15,290 bases of DNA from Bacteroidales bacterium UBA1216 (GTDB lineage Bacteria; Bacteroidota; Bacteroidia; Bacteroidales; Paludibacteraceae). The translations under genes and the position numbers were made by a program. The number at the start of each line of letters is the position of its first letter. Position 1 is the stretch's first letter. This document shows positions 11,690 to 15,290 of the stretch, one piece after another. The stretch is from contig DBXI01000048.1 in the NCBI GenBank assembly GCA_002309255.1, positions 1 through 15,290 on the forward strand, given 5' to 3'. Below the pieces are notes generated by a model, which worked only from the letters and a program-made list of their open reading frames with translations, had not been told where the DNA came from and did not search any database.

Positions 11690-12373
11690 ATGAATGATTT
11701 CCTGAAATACGCTACTGCGCAAGGTATGAGCAGTATGCATGTAGAAAAAGTGATGAACGCCTCGATGGCTGCTCAACCGCGAGCCAACTATATCAGTCCG
11801 TCGATCCTAGAGGAGCGTCAGCTGAATGTGACGCAGATGGATGTGTTCAGTCGACTAATGATGGATCGCATCATCTTCCTCGGCACTGAGGTGAACGACT
11901 ATACGGCCAACGTGATCCAGGCGCAGCTGCTGTACCTGAACTCCAGCGACCCCGACCGCGATATCCACCTGTATCTGAATACCCCGGGCGGGTCGGTGTA
12001 TGCCGGACTGGGTATATACGATACGATTCAGTTCGTATCATCCAAAGTGAGCACGATGTGCACAGGCATGGCTGCATCGATGGGCGCCGTGCTGCTCGTA
12101 GCCGGTGAAGACGGTATGCGTAGCGCGCTGCCGCACAGCCGCGTGATGATCCACCAACCGATGGGAGGCATACAGGGGCAGGCCAGTGATATTGAGATCA
12201 CCGCACGCGAGATACTCAAACTCAAGGATGAGCTCTATCAGATCATTGCTGACCACTCCCATCAGTCTCTGGACAAGATCCGCCAGGACGCCGACCGCGA
12301 CTACTGGATGACTGCCAAGGAGGCACTCGACTACGGCATGATCGACCGCGTGTACACGAAAAGTGAAAGATAG
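11690..12373 (+). CDS. clpP: ATP-dependent Clp protease proteolytic subunit
   Basis: ClpP is the serine-protease barrel that degrades substrates unfolded by ClpX. The start is ATG 11690, behind a clear AAAGGAG ribosome-binding site (11681-11687). A longer frame from 11612 would run through the terminator and is rejected. The catalytic triad is visible: Ser130 in GMAASMGAV, His155 in MIHQPMGG, and Asp204 in ADRDYWMTAKEALDYG. The protein has 227 aa with an N-terminal extension of about 35 residues, longer than the E. coli propeptide. It lies immediately upstream of its partner clpX, with a 32-bp gap made of short purine-rich repeats. Confidence 0.97.
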   Translation: MNDFLKYATAQGMSSMHVEKVMNASMAAQPRANYISPSILEERQLNVTQMDVFSRLMMDRIIFLGTEVNDYTANVIQAQLLYLNSSDPDRDIHLYLNTPGGSVYAGLGIYDTIQFVSSKVSTMCTGMAASMGAVLLVAGEDGMRSALPHSRVMIHQPMGGIQGQASDIEITAREILKLKDELYQIIADHSHQSLDKIRQDADRDYWMTAKEALDYGMIDRVYTKSER

Positions 12374-12405
12374 ATTAGAGTTAAGAGTTAAGAGTTTAGA
12401 GAACA
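12374..12405. repeat. Degenerate 7-bp repeat between clpP and clpX
   Basis: The gap reads TTAGAG, TTAAGAG, TTAAGAG, TTTAGAG, an imperfect tandem array of a 7-bp motif. Its AAGAG/TAGAG units are the only purine-rich sequences ahead of clpX and may serve as ribosome-binding sites. Confidence 0.65.
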
Positions 12406-13698
12406 ATGAGTAAGAGAGATAGAGGACGTTGCTCGTTCTGTGGGCGAGAAATACCATACGAGAACCTGTTCCAGGGAACTGACGGCAAGTTTATTTGTTT
12501 TGATTGCGTAGAGAACGCACACGAGATAATCGAGGAGCAGATCCACTCGCAGACCGCTGAAGTCGAGGAGGATCGCCAACGCCGTAAGGAAAGGGGGCGC
12601 AAGGAGGCCGCTGACGCAGGCTTCGTCAACTCCGGCAAACTGGATATGCAATCGCTGCCTCGCCCGACGCAGATCAAGGGTTTCCTGGATCAGTACGTGA
12701 TCGGGCAGGACGAGGCGAAGAAACACCTGTCTGTGGCTGTATATAACCACTACAAGCGTCTGCTGCAGCCCGACTCGAACGATGGCGTGGAGATAGAGAA
12801 GTCGAACATCATCCTTGTGGGTTCAACAGGCACGGGCAAGACCCTGATGGCACGCACCATAGCCAAGATGCTGGCTGTGCCGTTCACCATCGTGGATGCT
12901 ACGGTGCTGACCGAGGCAGGCTACGTGGGTGAGGATGTCGAGTCGCTGCTCGTCCGCCTGCTGCAAGAGGCGGATTATGACCTGGAGCAGACAGAGCGCG
13001 GCATTGTGTTCATCGACGAGATAGACAAGATCGCCCGCAAGACCGACAACCCCTCCATCACCCGTGACGTGTCGGGCGAGGGCGTGCAGCAAGGTCTGCT
13101 CAAACTACTGGAGGGCGCTATCGTAAACGTGCCACCCAAAGGCGGACGCAAGCACCCCGAGCAGGAGTTCATACGCGTCAATACGCAGAACATCCTGTTC
13201 ATCTGTGGCGGTGCGTTCGACGGTATAGAGAAGAAGATCGCGCAGCGACTGAACACCCAGGTGGTAGGATTTGAGTCGCAGTCGAAAGTGAAACGCATCG
13301 ACAAGGACAACCTGCTGCAGTACATCGCGCCGCAGGATCTGAAGGCCTTCGGTCTGATTCCCGAGATCATCGGTCGTCTGCCTATCATCACCTATCTGGA
13401 GCCACTTGGCCGCGATGCACTCAAGCGCATCCTAACCGAGCCGAAGAACGCCATCACCAAGCAGTACGAGAAGCTGATGAAGATGGATGGTATCCGGCTC
13501 ACCTTTGATGACGCTGCATTGGATTACATCGTGGACAAAGCCATTGAGTTCAAGCTCGGTGCACGCGGTCTGCGTAGTCTGACGGAGACCGTGATGATGG
13601 ATACGATGTTCGATATCCCCCATCAGGACTGTATCGTCACCCGCGAGATGGTGGAGGAGAAGCTGGCGAAGATTGATGCCAACCGATTAGTCGCGTAA
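12406..13698 (+). CDS. clpX: ATP-dependent Clp protease ATP-binding subunit ClpX
   Basis: ClpX is a hexameric AAA+ unfoldase that feeds substrates to ClpP. The N-terminal zinc domain has Cys9, Cys12, Cys31 and Cys34. The AAA+ core shows Walker A GSTGTGKT (139-146), the GYVG pore loop (172-175), Walker B IVFIDEID (~200-207), the RKH pore loop (RKHPEQEF) and sensor 2 (GARGLR). The 430-aa length is normal. It follows clpP by 32 bp and is almost certainly cotranscribed. rmuC follows 28 bp later. Confidence 0.98.
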   Translation: MSKRDRGRCSFCGREIPYENLFQGTDGKFICFDCVENAHEIIEEQIHSQTAEVEEDRQRRKERGRKEAADAGFVNSGKLDMQSLPRPTQIKGFLDQYVIGQDEAKKHLSVAVYNHYKRLLQPDSNDGVEIEKSNIILVGSTGTGKTLMARTIAKMLAVPFTIVDATVLTEAGYVGEDVESLLVRLLQEADYDLEQTERGIVFIDEIDKIARKTDNPSITRDVSGEGVQQGLLKLLEGAIVNVPPKGGRKHPEQEFIRVNTQNILFICGGAFDGIEKKIAQRLNTQVVGFESQSKVKRIDKDNLLQYIAPQDLKAFGLIPEIIGRLPIITYLEPLGRDALKRILTEPKNAITKQYEKLMKMDGIRLTFDDAALDYIVDKAIEFKLGARGLRSLTETVMMDTMFDIPHQDCIVTREMVEEKLAKIDANRLVA

Positions 13699-13726
13699 AT
13701 TGAGAGGTGATAATTGAAAGGTTGCG

Positions 13727-14980
13727 ATGGACAGTGTACTGGTTGTCATAGCAGTAGGTGTAGGTGCCCTGTTGGGTGCTATTGTAGTGTGGCTGGTGAT
13801 GCGCAAGCAACTCGCCGACACTGATGCGTTGCGTGACAAGGTGACCGCGCTCACTGCCGATTTAGCAGCCGCTGAGGCGGATAAACGCCACCAACAAGAG
13901 TTGCTGGATAGCCAGCTCCGGCAGGCTGAACATGTGCAAGAGAAGCATAAGCAGGAGCTGGAGCAGATGCAGCAGCGGCTCACGGCGGAGTTTGAGAACA
14001 TAGCCAACAAGGTGCTGCAGCAGCGTCAGGAGGATTTCCGGCAGCAGAGCAGCAAGCAGATCAGCGATATCCTACTGCCGCTTAACGAGCGCATCAAGGA
14101 TTTCCGTGAGCAGGTGAGCAACGCCTTTAGCCAGGAGACGCGCGAGAAAGCCTCGCTGCAGGCGGAGCTCAAGCAACTCATCGAACTCAACCAGACCCTG
14201 TCGAAGGATGCCACCAGCCTGACGCAGGCTCTCAAGGGCGATGTGAAAAAACAGGGCAACTGGGGGGAGTTCATATTGGAGAAGGTGCTGGAGGCCTCCG
14301 GTCTGCGCAAAGGCATCGAGTACGACCGCGAGGTTGTGGTGCATGGCGTGGAGGGCGACACGCTACGACCAGACGTGATCATCCGCATGCCGGACAACAA
14401 ACAGATCATTGTGGACTCGAAGGTCTCGCTCGTTGCCTATGAACAACTGCAACACGCTGAATCTGAGGAGCAGTACAAGACCCTACTGAAAGCCCACACC
14501 GAGTCGCTCAAGCAGCATGTAAAGGAGCTGTATGACAAGCAGTACCAGCGCGCTACAGGACTGAACACGCCTGACTTCGTGCTGATGTTCGTGCCTATTG
14601 AGGCATCCTATAGCATAGCTATTCAGGCGGATAGCACACTGTACGATTATGCGCTGGAGCGGAAGATAGTGATTGTCAGCCCCACCACGCTGCTCGCCAC
14701 GCTGCACACCATCAGCTATGTGTGGAAGCAAGAGAACCAGAGCAAGAACGCCATGGAGATAGCACGCCTGGCAGGTGCGATGTATGACAAGCTCTGCGGC
14801 ATGACCGAGGACTTCCAGAAGGTGCAGAAGAGCCTGGATGCGGCGCAGAAAGCGTACTCGGAGACCTACAAGAAACTATCCGAAGGCAACGGCAACGTGC
14901 TACGAACAGCCGACCGCATACGCGAACTCGGCGCCAAAGCCAGCAAGAACCTGCCACTTGCCGCGACCGATGCAGAGTAG
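13727..14980 (+). CDS. rmuC: DNA recombination protein RmuC
   Basis: RmuC is a membrane-anchored protein with a predicted PD-(D/E)XK-like nuclease core. In E. coli it limits inversions at short inverted repeats. Residues ~4-25 (VLVVIAVGVGALLGAIVVWLV) form the N-terminal anchor. A long coiled coil follows (~28-165, with QELLDSQLRQAEHVQEK and similar heptads). The RmuC core begins at NWGEFILEKVLEASGL and includes RPDVIIRMPDNKQIIVDSK, with the family's Asp and DSK residues. The protein has 417 aa, a normal length. It is probably part of the clpP-clpX transcript. Its known link to inverted-repeat stability is interesting given the repeats elsewhere in this window. Confidence 0.95.
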   Translation: MDSVLVVIAVGVGALLGAIVVWLVMRKQLADTDALRDKVTALTADLAAAEADKRHQQELLDSQLRQAEHVQEKHKQELEQMQQRLTAEFENIANKVLQQRQEDFRQQSSKQISDILLPLNERIKDFREQVSNAFSQETREKASLQAELKQLIELNQTLSKDATSLTQALKGDVKKQGNWGEFILEKVLEASGLRKGIEYDREVVVHGVEGDTLRPDVIIRMPDNKQIIVDSKVSLVAYEQLQHAESEEQYKTLLKAHTESLKQHVKELYDKQYQRATGLNTPDFVLMFVPIEASYSIAIQADSTLYDYALERKIVIVSPTTLLATLHTISYVWKQENQSKNAMEIARLAGAMYDKLCGMTEDFQKVQKSLDAAQKAYSETYKKLSEGNGNVLRTADRIRELGAKASKNLPLAATDAE

Positions 14981-15021
14981 CATCATAGAGGCAAACTAAA
15001 CAGCATTGTACTGCCTGTTTG

Positions 15022-15072
15022 CAAACCCCGAATAGCAAAGGTTGCGTAAATAGACGTGTTTTTCGGGGTTTG
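15022..15072 (+). terminator. Probable terminator or structured region after rmuC
   Basis: CAAACCCCGAA (15022-15032) and TTCGGGGTTTG (15062-15072) are a perfect 11-bp inverted repeat, with a 29-base loop. T-rich sequence (TGTTTTT) precedes the right arm rather than following it, so termination is plausible but not textbook. The repeat separates rmuC from the tRNA promoter. Confidence 0.5.
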
Positions 15073-15083
15073 AGGGGTGAATA

Positions 15084-15115
15084 TTTGGAAAGTTCAAAAA
15101 AAAGTCGTACCTTTG
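15084..15115 (+). promoter_or_regulatory. Promoter of the tRNA-Gly cluster
   Basis: TTTG (15084-15087), 20 bp and TACCTTTG (15108-15115) match the consensus. The tRNA starts 55 bp downstream, leaving room for a 5' leader to be removed by processing. Confidence 0.8.
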
Positions 15116-15170
15116 CATCCGCTTTCGCGTTTAACGCAGAGCAATGGTCTAAAACATGATTTTTTAGAAT

Positions 15171-15243
<73 letters not shown>

Positions 15244-15273
15244 CAAAAGTAGCTCTTTGATTTATTTGGAAAT

Positions 15274-15290
15274 GCCCAGGTGGCGGCATT
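15274..15290 (+). tRNA. Partial tRNA, probably tRNA-Leu, cut by the window end
   Basis: GCCCAGGTGGCGGCATT is the start of a typical bacterial tRNA-Leu: acceptor GCCCAGG, TG, then D-stem GCGG. Only 17 bases are present, so the anticodon cannot be read. It lies 30 bp after tRNA-Gly and is probably cotranscribed. Confidence 0.6.

Overview
The window looks like a chromosomal segment of a Bacteroidales (Bacteroidota) bacterium. Eight promoters with the Bacteroidota layout can be read by eye: a TTTG-like -33 box, 20 bp, then TAnnTTTG. Ribosome-binding sites are mostly weak or A-rich. Protein families and neighbours (tRNA-Glu next to rpsT, clpP-clpX, a PorT/OmpX-like barrel, an HTH protein beside a membrane kinase) fit the same phylum. 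The species cannot be named from sequence alone.

Layout. (1) 1-2000, minus strand: an AT-richer accessory cluster of five small genes behind one promoter. In transcription order: a basic 53-aa protein, two paralogous proteins that each contain an internally duplicated ~35-residue unit, a 75-aa protein, and a GIY-YIG-like nuclease-fold protein. (2) 2000-2670: a divergent promoter with a possible 37-aa ORF, then the remains of a zeta-toxin module. Its small upstream ORF and promoter are intact, but the toxin gene has lost its middle. (3) 2713-8660, minus strand: polA, hflX, an HTH-like protein and a transmembrane Hanks-type kinase. (4) 8704-8751: interleaved divergent promoters for polA and for a secreted alkaline phosphatase (8769-10175, plus). 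(5) 10231-11013, minus: an outer-membrane beta-barrel, sharing a bidirectional terminator with the phosphatase gene. (6) 11109-14980, plus: tRNA-Glu, rpsT, clpP, clpX and rmuC. (7) End: tRNA-Gly(GCC) and the first bases of a probable tRNA-Leu.

How the genes fit together. polA, hflX, rpsT, clpP, clpX, rmuC and the tRNAs are housekeeping functions: replication and repair, ribosome rescue, translation, proteolysis. The HTH/kinase pair suggests a signalling unit. The small-gene cluster is the best candidate for an undescribed system.

The strongest unusual signals are: (a) the five-gene small-protein cluster; (b) short repeats inside coding regions of polA and hflX, one family shared by both genes; (c) a PolA with almost no 3'-5' exonuclease domain; (d) the zeta-toxin deletion scar; and (e) a ~105-bp highly structured element upstream of the kinase.
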